From Arabidopsis thaliana (taxonomy: Eukaryota; Streptophyta; Magnoliopsida; Brassicales; Brassicaceae): a stretch of DNA of 64,000 nt. Each line of letters begins with the position of its first letter. Position 1 is the stretch's first letter. The stretch is taken from positions 18,731,261-18,795,260 of the forward strand of contig NC_003074.8 of NCBI RefSeq assembly GCF_000001735.4. The letters run 5' to 3'. The notes under the pieces were generated by a model, which saw nothing but the letters and a program-made list of their open reading frames with translations, was not told where the DNA came from and searched no databases. Below, one piece after another: positions 22,573 to 35,657 of this stretch. The position numbers and the translations under genes were made by a program.

Positions 22573-25227
22573 ATGGGTCTATGTACTTCGAAACCGAATT
22601 CATCTAATTCCGATCAAACTCCGGCGAGGAATAGTCCACTTCCGGCGTCTGAATCCGTCAAGCCTTCGAGCTCTTCCGTTAATGGTGAAGATCAGTGTGT
22701 AACAACAACGAACAATGAAGGCAAAAAGTCTCCGTTTTTCCCTTTTTATAGTCCAAGTCCAGCTCACTATTTCTTCTCCAAGAAGACTCCGGCGAGATCT
22801 CCGGCGACTAATTCGACTAATTCGACTCCGAAGCGATTCTTTAAACGGCCGTTTCCTCCTCCGTCTCCGGCTAAACATATCAGAGCTGTTTTAGCGAGAA
22901 GGCATGGTTCTGTGAAGCCTAATTCGTCGGCGATCCCTGAAGGTAGTGAAGCTGAAGGAGGTGGTGTTGGATTGGATAAAAGCTTTGGTTTTTCCAAGAG
23001 TTTTGCGAGTAAGTATGAGCTTGGTGATGAAGTTGGTCGTGGTCATTTTGGTTATACTTGTGCTGCTAAGTTTAAGAAGGGTGATAATAAAGGTCAACAA
23101 GTCGCGGTTAAAGTCATTCCCAAAGCAAAGGTTAGTGTTTCTATGGTTTGTTAGTGACGAGATCTGGTGAATTAGAGATGATATTTGCAGAACTATTGAA
23201 TGTGATATGTCCTGTTTGGTGATTGTGTTGTGTAGATGACGACGGCTATTGCAATTGAAGATGTGAGAAGGGAAGTGAAGATATTGAGGGCTTTGTCTGG
23301 TCATAACAATCTTCCTCATTTCTATGATGCTTATGAGGATCATGATAATGTCTATATAGTGATGGAGTAAGCTCACTTTTTGCTCTAACTTATCAGCTTG
23401 GGAATTGGCATTATTAGCGAGGCTTAACAAGTGTTTCTGTCTCTGTTGGTTTAGACTATGTGAAGGAGGAGAGCTTTTGGATAGAATACTTTCAAGGTAA
23501 AGAGGTTTTAGCCACTTTAGAAGTAGGATTGTTTTGGTATTGTTTTTACTGAACTTGGTGGTTTTTAATATGCAGAGGTGGGAAGTACACAGAGGAGGAT
23601 GCAAAGACCGTTATGATACAAATATTGAATGTGGTTGCTTTTTGTCATCTGCAAGGCGTTGTACACAGAGATCTTAAACCAGAGGTACTAAAAGCTCTTT
23701 ATTGGTACTTATACATTTGATGTTCATTGCAATCTTTATGAAGTTCACTTAAACTGTTTGGATCAGAATTTTCTTTTTACCTCAAAAGAAGACACCTCTC
23801 AATTGAAGGCAATAGATTTCGGTTTGTCAGATTACGTGAGACCAGGTAAAGCCCTTAGATTATATGCTATATGTAAACTTAGATTCCAGAACCTAGAGAC
23901 CAGCATTTGCTTATATGCGTTGACAATTGCATTTGCAGATGAGAGGCTCAATGACATTGTTGGTAGTGCATACTATGTAGCACCTGAAGTTCTGCATAGA
24001 TCTTACAGTACAGAAGCTGATATTTGGAGTGTTGGTGTGATTGTATATATTCTATTGTGTGGAAGCCGACCGTTTTGGGCTAGGACAGAATCAGGAATCT
24101 TTCGTGCTGTTCTAAAAGCTGATCCAAGTTTTGATGACCCTCCTTGGCCTTTGTTATCTTCAGAGGCAAGAGATTTTGTAAAGCGGTTGCTAAACAAAGA
24201 TCCGCGTAAAAGATTAACAGCTGCTCAAGCCTTAAGTAAGTGTAGAATGCATACAAAATTGTTTCAATGTGAAAAGATTTGTAATCTTGTTTATTGTTTC
24301 AGGTCATCCATGGATAAAGGACTCAAACGACGCAAAGGTTCCAATGGATATTCTGGTTTTCAAACTTATGAGAGCTTATTTACGATCATCATCTCTCCGT
24401 AAAGCTGCATTAAGAGTGAGTGGATCAGTTTTTCAGTATTTCTACTTAAAAGGTCACTTTGTTTTCACTTACCGTTCGCCATTTGCTTGCAGGCTTTATC
24501 GAAAACACTTACGGTTGATGAACTGTTTTATCTGAGAGAGCAGTTTGCTTTGTTAGAACCTAGTAAGAACGGAACCATAAGTCTAGAAAACATCAAATCA
24601 GTAAGTTTTCTATCTTCCGTCCTGTTTCAGTTTATCTTCTGGTATGTTTTGGTTAACATCATGACACTGGCTCGAACTCTCTTTGTTAGGCTCTGATGAA
24701 AATGGCAACAGATGCGATGAAGGACTCACGTATTCCAGAGTTCTTAGGACAAGTAAGAGCCTTGATTCTTTCTATTCAATGTTTAAACCATACAGTTTGA
24801 CTTGGTGATTGAAAATCTTATTGGACCATCTTTGTAGCTGAGTGCTCTTCAATATAGAAGAATGGACTTTGAGGAATTCTGTGCAGCGGCATTGAGTGTT
24901 CACCAGCTAGAAGCTCTTGATCGATGGGAACAACACGCTCGTTGTGCTTATGAGCTTTTCGAAAAGGAAGGGAACCGACCAATCATGATCGATGAACTCG
25001 CTTCGGTCTGTCTCTTTTGCCTCTTTATACAAGTCTGTTTAAAGTCTTTGGAAATGCTCAAATTAACTCATTGGTTAAACTTACCTCAGGAACTTGGTCT
25101 TGGCCCTTCTGTACCGGTTCACGCAGTGCTTCACGATTGGCTTAGACATACCGATGGGAAGCTTAGCTTTCTCGGATTTGTGAAATTGCTACATGGTGTG
25201 TCTAGCCGCACGATCAAAGCTCATTAG
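22573..25227 (+). CDS. CRK5: CDPK-related protein kinase CRK5
   Basis: Eleven coding exons: 22573-23130, 23236-23366, 23455-23496, 23576-23684, 23767-23845, 23939-24235, 24303-24415, 24493-24600, 24690-24752, 24838-25005 and 25090-25227. The product is 601 residues. The N-terminus MGLCTSK offers Gly2 for myristoylation and Cys4 for palmitoylation, so it should attach to membranes. A Ser/Pro-rich variable region leads to the kinase domain from about Tyr148 (GRGHFGYT loop, Lys180, HRD Asp276, DFG Asp297, APE). The C-terminal part has the calmodulin-like domain with degenerate EF-hands, the CRK hallmark; these kinases respond to calmodulin more than to direct calcium. AtCRK5 is known to phosphorylate PIN2 in root gravitropism. 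No frame damage. Confidence 0.97.
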
Positions 25228-25847
25228 AAGGGTTTTGAAACTTTGAATGATATGTATGAAATTTGTCTGAGCTCTAAGGTCTCATTCTCCTAGGAGTTAT
25301 AATATGTGGCTTTTGACTTTTGTTATGAAAGCTGAGAAGCAAAGATTATAAAAAAAAATGAGTGTAGCAAAAAAAGAGAGAAGTGTGTTAGTTTTGTAGA
25401 GAATGATATGATATTTTCCCCAAATTTGGTAACTTATGACGATTGATGATATTTCTGACATTTTTAGATTTTGCTTTTTTTGACACCAATCTTATTTCCA
25501 AATTTTTTTCTCTATCAAATTATTATTTTTCAAAAAAATCATAATACTATGAGTTTGATGATTTCAAATTCACATTCGCTGGACATGTGCCACAAATGAA
25601 GTTAGTGCTTCCTAGAGAATTGTGCTCTCCTCAAGAAACTCACTCTACATTTGGATTCTCATTCAACAAAAGATGAAGTCGAGAAACTCCTCAAAATCCC
25701 AAGAGCCTCTACCAAATGTGAGGTTGTCTTTTATGAATCAGTTTGATGTAAGAAGTTCTTGCTACACAGGAAATGCATGTCTAGATTTTGAAGGTACTTT
25801 TGTAAGAAATCATGTTTTCTATGCAATCAAGTTTATTACTCTCTTGC
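25228..25847. other. CRK5 3' flank
   Basis: Contains the CRK5 3' UTR (to about 25450) and about 400 bp of spacer. No gene is recognised. Confidence 0.45.
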
Positions 25848-25850
25848 TTA

Positions 25851-27044
25851 GACCATGTACATAGGTGATTTATTTTGGGTATCAGTAGCCCAAAAATTAT
25901 ATTTTAATAGATCAAACCATGTATTTGGGCCTGATCCGTATAATTGTACTGATACCTTTGATACTTAGTATCAGGTGATGTGGCAGCACACGATTGGTCA
26001 GCGTTTTTGCTCAAATCAGAGAAAGAAAAAAAAAATCTTTTGTAATCCTATGTTTTAATATATTACTTTTTGATTTTGCAAATTTTTTTTTTTATATATT
26101 TAAACCGATCTCACCAATGCAAACACATTTTGTAGGAGTATCATAAAAATCTCAAACAATAAACAAACATTATAAATAGTACTAAAAAATTCTTTATGAT
26201 ACTAGGATCAATTATGGGATTGGCACAATAAAGTGTGGTATTGTAAAATTGGGGCCTTTCTCAAATGCTTATGGGATTAGGCACTTCTAAATAATCAAAA
26301 TACGGATTTAACCTTTTATTACTTTGTTTACTTTCAAACCAAAGAGATATGAAGATCCCGAGAAGCTTGGATTGATGGTGAAATGAGAAACCAGAGATGA
26401 AGAAGATGATCGAAAGGCTTATCATTATTAGGATTTGAAATGATTTTGTTGTTTGAATCGAAGTTTGTGTTTGATTTGAGAAGAATTAATGGTGGTGGTG
26501 GATGAAGGGGAGATGAAATTATGGGTTGACGACATGATGGACTACGGTGGCGATGGTGAGCCGGTAGCACCGCCGTACAAATACTTGTGTATATACGCAC
26601 ATATCTACACATATAGAAGGTGAAGATTGGGTTTGAGTGGATTTGCATGATCCGATGTTCAGAAACTCATCATCACCATCAAAAACTCATCATCACAATT
26701 TGGTTATTCTCTAAAGTTGAAACATTTGGGTTCCTTATGCAGTATCTTTTTAGGGTTTAGTTTTCTTACATCAAAAACCAATTAATTGTTTATTGGGTTC
26801 ATCAGACAGTCGTTGGTGGCGGAGGGATTGTTGGTGGCGGAAGGATCGTGAAGTCGAAAGAAGAAGAAAAGATGTGTTGATGGAGCTAAATTACAGGGGT
26901 AAATTAGTCAATCTCATTCACAGAAAATGCTTTATCCTGTTAGCCCTTTATGAAAATGCTCAATCCCTAATTTTTGGGCCATAAAGTACCCATATATGTA
27001 ATAGCCCCTATGATACTATATGAGTATCACCCATATACATGCTC
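25851..27044. mobile_element. Non-autonomous Harbinger-like transposon
   Basis: A 1,194-bp segment has imperfect inverted ends: GACCATGTACATAGGTGAT on the left and, read inward, GAGCATGTATATGGGTGAT on the right. TTA lies on both sides (25848-25850, 27045-27047). Sub-terminal CCCAAAAATTA blocks are also inverted. The 3-bp TWA target and GRGCATG-type ends fit PIF/Harbinger. No transposase frame is present. The middle (26330-26900) is less AT-rich, with TGGTGGCGGA-type stretches, and could be captured genic sequence. Confidence 0.65.
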
Positions 27045-27047
27045 TTA

Positions 27048-28225
27048 TATTTTTAAAATTTAATTCTCTTGAGAAGGTTTTCACTCTTTTCTTATCTTCC
27101 TTAAACATGTATAAACAGTAAGTACTAAATATAAATAAGATATTGAAAACACAAGCATTCTTAAACCAAACATAGAAATCATGTGTCGCATTTGTTCCAA
27201 TATATTTAAGGGCAACCGAGATTAGATGTTAGTATCGCAACTTTAGAACATTTTGATCTAAAGTTGACTTTACGCTTTCCATATTCTACGCTTACTCTTT
27301 TTCTATGGGTGTACAATGTTGGCTATCGACAAGAGAAGTGAAGAAGACAAGGCATTTAGCAGTCCCTCAAATTTGCAATACAAAAAAAATGATGGGTTTT
27401 GGGGAAAATGCAAAAGTCATCGTGTATGTTGAATAATATATAATTTTTGTATTTTTTTAGCTTGTAGAAATTGAATTTTGCTAGGTTAAGCAGCATTGTC
27501 ACTTGTAAATTAATTATTTTAGAGCAAACTCATTAGTTTTAGTGAAATTAAAAAAAATGTGAAAAATGAGGTTATTAGAATAAATAAATCGAGGATTACA
27601 CCAACAAATAAGTATTACTATTTATTTATCCCAAAAAAAAAACAATCATTTATATGTTTTCCAAATTAGCCAAAGAAGTCTTTCAAGCCAATAACTCTTA
27701 TGTTTCATGCAAATCCTCCATGAGGATCAAATTAGGGACTGTTCTTGATTTGCCATTTTGGCGCCCAAATTTTTTGGATTTACTATTTACTTCAAAGATA
27801 TTATATTTGTCATTTTGGTCACTTAAAAACTATACATTTGAGAATATTTTTTATATACAATATATACTTAATAACAAACACTAAATCCCAAAAGAAATGG
27901 AACAAAATAAACTCAAACATAATATGTAAAATTATTTTTTAGATATAAGAAAATAACAAAATGTAAAATATTTAAGGTAAAATGACAAAATCCTCAAATG
28001 CAAAATAAAATAAAATAATTCGTATTGATTCATCACATTATGTCTTCAGTTTCTATTTAACTTCAATGAAATCAATGTTTAACAAAAAAAAAACATTTAA
28101 GAAAGGATAAAGGATCCAACAGTAAATTGCACACGACAGCCAAACGGATCCCAGTCGGGGCTCCGACAAAGTTTTAATGGTTTCTTAAGAAAAATCAAAA
28201 GCCGTTTGCTTTTTTTGAAATTTCC
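27048..28225. other. Intergenic
   Basis: AT-rich spacer. An open frame at 27654-27884 is low in complexity and lacks coding character. Promoter/5' UTR of the following acidic gene lies at the end. Confidence 0.45.
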
Positions 28226-28835
28226 ATGGCGGACGAAAAGGAGATCGTCGATATTTATAGCTCAGATGAGGAATACGACGAAGACGATGATGATGATGAT
28301 GATACCGATGGCGAGAGTAGCGACGAAGACGATGAAGAAGAAGATCGGAATCTGAGGTATTTGCGTATTTCACGATGATTTATCGGTTCTGGATCGGAAT
28401 CTGAAGTTTTTTGGATCTGATTCTGGAATTACTCGATTCAGTGGAGATGATAGCGAATCAAGCGAAGATGATTACACTGATTCGAATTCGGATTCTGATG
28501 ACGACGATGAAGAAGATGATGATGATGAGGAGGAGGAAGAAGAAGAAGACTCCCTTGTTGATAAAGTCACTCGTCTACTCAAAGGTTTATCAATTTAGGG
28601 TTTAATTATGGATCTTGATTTGTTCTTTGTTTGCATCAATTTAGGGTTTATGAATCTTTTGATAGACTAACAAATTAGGAACACTTGTTTAATTTTTGAG
28701 GGAAATCATTGAATTGGAATTGGATCATTCAAGTTCTTGCTAGAAATTGGGGAATGTTGCTATATATATATATATATATATAACTTGTTTTACTAAAATC
28801 TCTGTTGGGATTTGGTTTTAGGGAAACAAGATTGA
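28226..28835 (+). CDS. Small Asp/Glu-rich protein of unknown function
   Basis: Three exons, 28226-28356, 28442-28584 and 28822-28835, give 95 residues from MADEKEIVDIYSSDEEYDED. Almost the whole protein is Asp, Glu and Ser with no other domain, then a short basic/hydrophobic end DSLVDKVTRLLKGKQD. Such tracts occur in nuclear and chromatin-associated proteins, but no function can be assigned. The LVDKVTRLLKG end resembles, from memory, the start of longer plant SAP/zinc-finger proteins, so this may be a truncated relative. Three exon-like blocks downstream (28822-28872, 29005-29059, 29473-29520) form a coherent frame that is out of phase with this one; see findings. From memory this is At3g50550. 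Confidence 0.75.
28761..28783. repeat. (TA)n microsatellite
   Basis: About eleven TA units inside the last intron of the acidic-protein gene. Confidence 0.9.
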
Positions 28836-29520
28836 CTCGTACACATTTCTTAGCTGAGAAGCTTTTTTTAAGGTAAATCATAAAGTGACTACTATTAGTG
28901 GAACATTTTGTTGTTCTATGTTGTTGTTGGAACAGCTCCATGTTTGTTTGGATCTATCTCTCTGTTATATGATTTCGTTCTTCTTGTGATCGTATCCTTA
29001 TCAGGATAAAAGGTAGGAGCATGAAAGAAGCAGTTTATCAAAGATCATCTATTGCTAAGGTAAATCATATACTATTTCTATACATGCTCTTAATACCAGA
29101 GATGTCGAAAACATTTGTTAATGCAATGGAGATTATTGTTCTCTTCACACTTATATAAGTTTCTTCAGAGGGTTTAACGATTTTAGAATGGCTAGCCCCA
29201 AAGACTATTTGTAAACTTGTGTTCGAATCACTCATAAGTTCGCTTGTCATATATGATCGTCTTATGATTGTACTAAGCCTACTCTTAGCGAACTACCGGT
29301 ATTCATGATTTTTGGGGTGGCATGCAACTTCTTTAACTCACTGTTCCTGGTCTAGTTTTCGCTTCTTTACGCAATACAATAACACAATGCTAGCACAAAT
29401 GTGTAGTCAAAGAAAACTCTCAGTGTGTTCTTGTCACCAATGCTTATCTGTACTTTTATTTTGTTATTCTAGAAGTATAAGAAAGCTACAAGACTCGTTA
29501 ATGATCTCTTGATGACTTGA
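28822..29520 (+). pseudogene. Out-of-frame 3' exon series of the acidic gene
   Basis: Three blocks with good splice signals share one open frame: 28822-28872 (ETRLTRTHFLAEKLFL), 29005-29059 (RIKGRSMKEAVYQRSSIAK) and 29473-29520 (KYKKATRLVNDLLMT, stop TGA). Both joins are GT-AG and phases agree among the three. The preceding exon ends one base out of phase, so the spliced mRNA stops after KQD. They may be the remains of an ancestral longer C-terminus, or UTR exons of the present transcript. Confidence 0.5.
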
Positions 29521-29986
29521 CTATCACCAAAGTTTTACTCTCGTGTGAAAAAATGGACCCCGAAACATAGAGTAGTTCCTTGACGTGACAACACTTAAGG
29601 ACCATTGTTTCTAGTTTACCTTTAAGGGGGTCCCTTTTTATTTTGTGATCGGATCTTAAGTCCATTCACATGACTTGTCGGATCTTCTTGTGTCCCGAAT
29701 TTAAACACCAAGGCACTTGTACCTTTTTAAACTTAATGCCACAAAAAAAGTTCAAGCCTTAGCCGACAAGACAAAACCATCATCTCTAAAGTCATGCAAA
29801 CTAAAGAACAAAATGAAACTATTAATAGATAAGAGATTGATAGCTTATTCACGCCAATCATAAACCAACCCTTTTAAATACTTAATTACATTACAAACAC
29901 AAGAATACACATACATACACATTTGGCTAAAATAGCATTGAATAAAATCATAAACCAATCAACTTGTATTTTTTTTTAAGTACTAG

Positions 29987-32575
29987 CTAGAAATTTGGGT
30001 TTGATGGTCGGATATCGAGTTCATGTGTCCAAGCTCTCCGGTCTTGAACATGGAGATACCAATAAGTTTGAGCCAATACATCAGGATCCATTCCCATCAC
30101 TCCCGAGCTTTCTCCTTCTCCTTCTCCATCTTCGCCTCCTACGTTGAATGATTGCTCTGCGACCATTCCTCGGGGAGGGATGTTTGTTTCTCTGAAAACA
30201 CATTTTCAAGAGATTTTATCTATATATGCGATACTATTTCATTTTGTAATATCTTCAAATGCTTAAATGTGTCAATAGAGTGGACCGTTGTGAGTGTGGG
30301 GACTCTTTTTCATATTTGACCGATAGAAGATAATGAAATAGAGGCTATGGAATCAAAAAATGGTTTCCATTTGCTAGAAAAAAATAGCAAATAAATAAGA
30401 AGTGGAGCTACATGATTCTTTATTTGCGATTTTTTTTTGAGGTAAGAATCTTGTCGGTTTGGATCAGAATCTTGCCGTTTGTGGAAGGTATAAAAAGTTA
30501 AAAGAGCCTTTTTCGGACAGATATTTGTGGTTCTAATTCAATTATAATGGAAAATGATCACATAATTGTGTGTACCTTGGAGGTCCAACCACACCGTCGA
30601 TGATAACATGAGCCACATGTATTCCAAAAGCTTGATATTCTTTTGCTAAGCATTGAGACAGTGCCCTCAACGCAAATTTCCCACAGCCTGTGCCAATTTC
30701 ATATATTTTCTTCAGTGACTAACCCATTAATTAATATATTTTTTTGCGAAAAATTTAAATAAAATCATTTTTAAAAATCTTGAGAAAGTTACATAGTTCG
30801 GAGAAACCAGCAATGCCATTCAAAGACGCCGAGCAACCGGTGAAGAGTATAGTTCCTTTTCCTTTCTCCATCATCCCGGGAGTAACCTTTTGGTACCATT
30901 TATTATAAATCAAATATAAACCTTAGAAATAAGAAGCTTTTTAAAGAAATTGAAGTGTCGAAATCATTCACTATAACATTTACGCTTCTGCTTCCTGACA
31001 TAAAATAAAAACAGGATTTGGTACAACTAGCACATCAACAAATGATTAAGTAATCTATTAAAAATTTACTTCTTGTGGAAATAATCTTATCTATTTTAAC
31101 TAAAACATTAAAAGTCTAATAAAAAATGACGCTTCCAATAATATTAACAAGTGTTTTTGATAAATTATGAGTCAATACAAAGATTATCCTGATCAAACCT
31201 TATATTCTAGGGTTTTTGGGCCATGACCAACATGCGAGGGATTTCAAAAGAAAACATAATATTGTTTCGTATATAATAACTAATCGCGATTTCAAGAAAT
31301 ATCACCTGTTGAGCGCAAAGAAATGCAGCGAAGACAGAGACAGAGATAGATGTTTGGAAAGATTGAAAAGGAATGTGGGTGAAAGAAGTGGGATGGTGAC
31401 TTGCGTAAGAAGAATGATAAGCATTGTACACTAAAACCTCCACGAACCCTAACGACAATACTCCTTCGAAGGCTTCTCTTACACTTCTTGGATCTGCACA
31501 ATCAATTCTTATAGCAAACACTTGTGCTTTCTCTTCTCTTGCTATCTCTTCTGCTACTCTAGATAACCTACCTGCACAATTTACCCGACTATATTAAGAG
31601 AGTGACCAACCTGAGTATATCCTTAAGTGTTACTAAAAAAAAGTGTTATATATATTTTTTGTAGTGGATCGGCAATAAGTGCACCGTTTTGTGATTAATA
31701 TTAGCTGATGGGCGTAACTTAGTAACTATTTCATATACATGGAGGGATGAAGAAAACTATTTATTATTATAGTCAAATGGAAACCAGTTTAATGTTCTCA
31801 TCACCGAACAGAATGAAAAAGTATCTTTTGTGTCAAACAAAAACAAAATTATTTAAATTTAATCAAATAAGTTTTCACTGTACTGGTTCTTAAAAAGCTG
31901 AATTTATCGACACATTTATTTACACTGAAAAATTTCCACTATTAGTACTATGTCTTACGAACCAGTTAAGCCTATAGTGAAGTACTGAATAGTGAATACT
32001 GATGTATAAACCCAAAATCTTTTTTTTTTATAACCAAATATACATTTAAAATGCACCTTTTGACTATAAATTATATATTGATTAATATGCATGTATGTGT
32101 GTCAGTGTGTGTGTGTGACTGTGTGGTGTGAGTCAGCCACATTAATATTTGCCAAAAGCAGAAATCCAGCGAAGAAAAACATTCTAAAAATAACTCTCCT
32201 TTTTTGTTTGTTCAAGGCTTCAAAAATAACTCATTTTGCGAAGAAAACTGCCGCAATTCCTTTTCTTCATTGGAATAAAAATGAAGAAGAAAATTCCCAT
32301 GGGAACATATATAGAAAAAATCATATTTATACATGGAAACATGTGGGTGTGTATAGTGTATGAATAGATAAAGATATGGATAAAAAGAAAAGCAAAAAAC
32401 AAAATGAAAAGAGAGAAAGAAAAGGAATCAAACCAAGATCACGAGCGAGGATGGCGACGGTGTAGCCTTCGTGAGCAAACTTCCGAGCGATGGAGCGACC
32501 GAGCTTTGGACCAACGCCGACTACGGCCGCTATGCCTTTGCTGCCAGAGCTCGAACTCCCTACGTTTCTCATCAT
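29987..32575 (-). CDS. Atypical short-chain dehydrogenase/reductase
   Basis: Five coding exons on the minus strand: 32575-32434, 31571-31306, 30886-30793, 30687-30576 and 30191-29987, all GT-AG, giving 272 residues. The N-terminal Rossmann loop is VVGVGPKLGRSIARKFA (residues 18-34), a variant of the usual TGxxxGxG. The NAG-like motif reads VYNAYH. The active-site region is FTGCSASLNGIAGFSEL followed by CCGKFALRALSQ. The Ser and Lys are present but the Tyr of YxxxK is replaced, so classical hydride transfer may not occur, or the family uses another residue. The C-terminus is specific (TYWYLHVQDRRAWTHELDIR). Probably cytosolic; the substrate is unknown. From memory it is At3g50560. Confidence 0.88.
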
Positions 32576-32599
32576 CGATACTTTATGATCTTTCCTTTC

Positions 32600-34187
32600 T
32601 CCACCTTCTTCTCTTTATAGCTACTTCTCTATGGATAAAATCGATAAATAGTGAAAAATAATTATAAGAAAATTTTAGTTTATGTTGTGTCCCCTTAACC
32701 TAGGCCTTTAATAAGATTGTGTTGAGAGAGTGAGAGAGAGAAATATTCTTGTGGACTAGATAAATTTTTGGTTGTTATATATACATATATACACACCTTT
32801 CTTTGTCATTATATCAGAAAAGTTTCATTTCCTTTGATAGCAATTATATAATTTTAACATTGCAATGATGTAACAATTTGCATAAGTATACGTATACCTT
32901 TATCGAATTATTAATATTCTATATATATATAATATATGTGTTCTAGGTGAAAGATGGTACTGTCCAATGGATAGTGTGGTTCTTAGACAAAGAGACATGT
33001 CATGTGGAAGAAAATATAGCAATTGGTTCTTACTTGTTAGACTCTACAAGATGTTTCGAAAAGACCCATATAAGGTCGACCGACTTTTGTAAATTACGTG
33101 GTCGAGGATTTTATTTCGATCTATTGGTCAATATACCATATGCGAATTTTTCATTGCACTTTTTTATGATTTGGTCGTTCTAAATTGTTTAACATTAAAA
33201 ATTAATAGTATTTTTATGCATTTCTGAATAATAAGAAACTATAGAAACTTTTGTGAATTATAGGAAAGAGTAGGAGAGAACCCTTATAGTATTGTTTTGT
33301 AGGCTTGTAATGTTAAATTTAATGTGATGTTAAAACTTAATTTATTGATGATTAATAACTTTCACATAAAATTAAGGAATTTTGTATGCACATTTTAAAG
33401 AGTTTATATATATTTCTTATAAGAAATGAAGAAAAGTAATGAATATGATAACAATTTATTAAATAGGTTGACCCATATGCTCTCTTTTTAAGGGGATTAT
33501 TATTATGAGATTACCCCTTTTGATTTTTGTATATAGATTTGGCTTTTATTTTTGTCTTACAAGTTGGACATTTGCTGCCCCCTTTCCTCTTCTGTCAACA
33601 GCTCATAGGCATTTCAAACATATACATACAAATGTATTTCATCGAAGTTTCTAGATACATTACATGACATGTATATCCTTATATTTAATTTAGTTTTTAA
33701 TGTGGGCTCTGATTGATAACTTTTTTTTACCGTTGCGGTATAGAGCTTACTGATTTTAGAATGACTAATTACAAAGCGGTATGGAAAGCGTTACCAAAAA
33801 AAAGGGAATCAAAAATAATGGTCACCGATTCTTATATCGGTTACAAAGTTATATTTATTTGTGTTCGTGTCACCACTACTATATCCTTAACAAAGGTGAT
33901 TAGGATTGCCGATAACATTACCCTCGTGCTTTTAGAATTATGAATGATCAAGAACATTTACTCTTGCATTTTTTTTTTAATATACTCAAATTAACTTACA
34001 TTACTCTTTCTTTTATTTGTTAAAGATTAACATTACTCTTGCTTTTAGATTTATCAAAGATTATCCTACGACTGATATGAGATATCTTAGATGGGATATG
34101 TGAATGTGAACTGCGGAAGATAAGGATTGATAGATTCTTGCAACAACAAAAAGGATCTTTCAAATACGGAGGAGATAAACTTGAACA

Positions 34188-34224
<37 letters not shown>

Positions 34225-35640
34225 AAGTGGCAATAAGATACTAATTACAAATATTATGTCATTATACATGGGACCAGATATTGGTAACTGAGTAACTAAC
34301 CCATATCATCTATGATTGGTCTAAATCTTCTCAAATCTTTCCTCCATTCTCTTGTAACGCCCTTCGATATCACCTTTATATAATTATTCATGTGTGTGCA
34401 TTGCATTATATGATCGAGTCTTTTAGTTAAGTTCATATTAAGTTGATATTAACATATTTAATCATTTAACATCAAACAAAAAATATACAGTGTTCTAAAT
34501 TATTCAATAAACAGTAAGACTACAAAACCATATAATATAGTGGCTAGTGCTAAATATGTGTCTTTACTATAAAAATATCAGATTATTAGTTTCTTTAAAA
34601 AACCGAGTTTAGCCGTTTATGAACACAACCTTATGAAAATAACATAAAGTCTGGTCATTCTCATCATATTCTCGTTTTTAAACTCTCTAAGTGAAAACAA
34701 AACAAAATATAGACATTATGTTATTTTCTTCTCATGATTGCTCTCGCACCGTCACATAAAAACAAATTCAATTACGTGTTCTTGAGGTGTAACATTAATT
34801 CAAGAGGTCCCGAAGGAGTTGAAAAGTAGCTATCGTTGTAATTACAAAATTGTTTTAAATATGTTTCTATTATAATGTTACACACTTACACTCCATTTTT
34901 TTCCAATACTATTATATTATTTAAATTTATTTTAATATACTTCCTCTAATTTTAACAAAACATTTGTGTTAAATTTCATCTATTCAATTCAGCTCATCTT
35001 TGTATTCTCTTGACTCAAATAACTTAATTAATTTCGTTGTGACAAAACAAATACACAAAATCTTAGTTAATATATTTCTTTTGGAAATTAACTTAAGAGT
35101 ATCATTTATCAAAATTAACTTATATCCACATGATTTTTTTGAGTTCATCCGTTTTTCTTTAAATTTAATTTTTACCATAAAATTAAAAACTTATACTATA
35201 GTCATATAAATACATAGATATATTTTATCTTATTTTGTCATAATAAACCGAATTGGTAAAACGCATGTTTTATGTATATTGTGGTTTAACGATAAAAGCC
35301 CAATTCTAAAACTTTTTAGCCTTACATTAGTCCATATTTTCTTGTCAAACCTAAAAAGTAGTTCACGAATTAGATCAAAAGAGATCCGAAAAAAATACCA
35401 AGAAAATTTCTACCCGCAATTTCAAGCGGATCTACGAGCATGCACATAAATTTGTGAACAAATTTGTAACAGAAAAGAAGAGAGAATTAAATTAAATTCT
35501 AATAATAATTAAAAAAAACTATGATTTTATTAATTAAACGACGAACAAATCAAGATATGTCCATGAGAAATGGACAAAACAAAATCAAAACCCTAACAAA
35601 ACTAAAAATAAGGAAAGAAAACTAAATGGAGGAACGAATT
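32600..35640. other. Intergenic, about 3 kb
   Basis: Divergent side of the SDR gene (its promoter at 32580-32760 has a GAGAGAGTGAGAGAG tract). The rest is AT-rich with an (AT)15 run at 34191-34220. Open frames at 32947 and 33713 lack homology that I recognise and codon character. No gene called. Confidence 0.5.
34191..34220. repeat. (AT)15 microsatellite
   Basis: Uninterrupted AT repeat of 30 bp in intergenic DNA. Confidence 0.95.
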
Positions 35641-35657
35641 GCGTGTGGAAGACTTGC

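Noticed and set aside
22600-23604. Long minus-strand frames over CRK5 exon 1 and 2
   Set aside because: Composition bias from the Ser/Pro-rich CRK5 N-terminus; no motif of their own.
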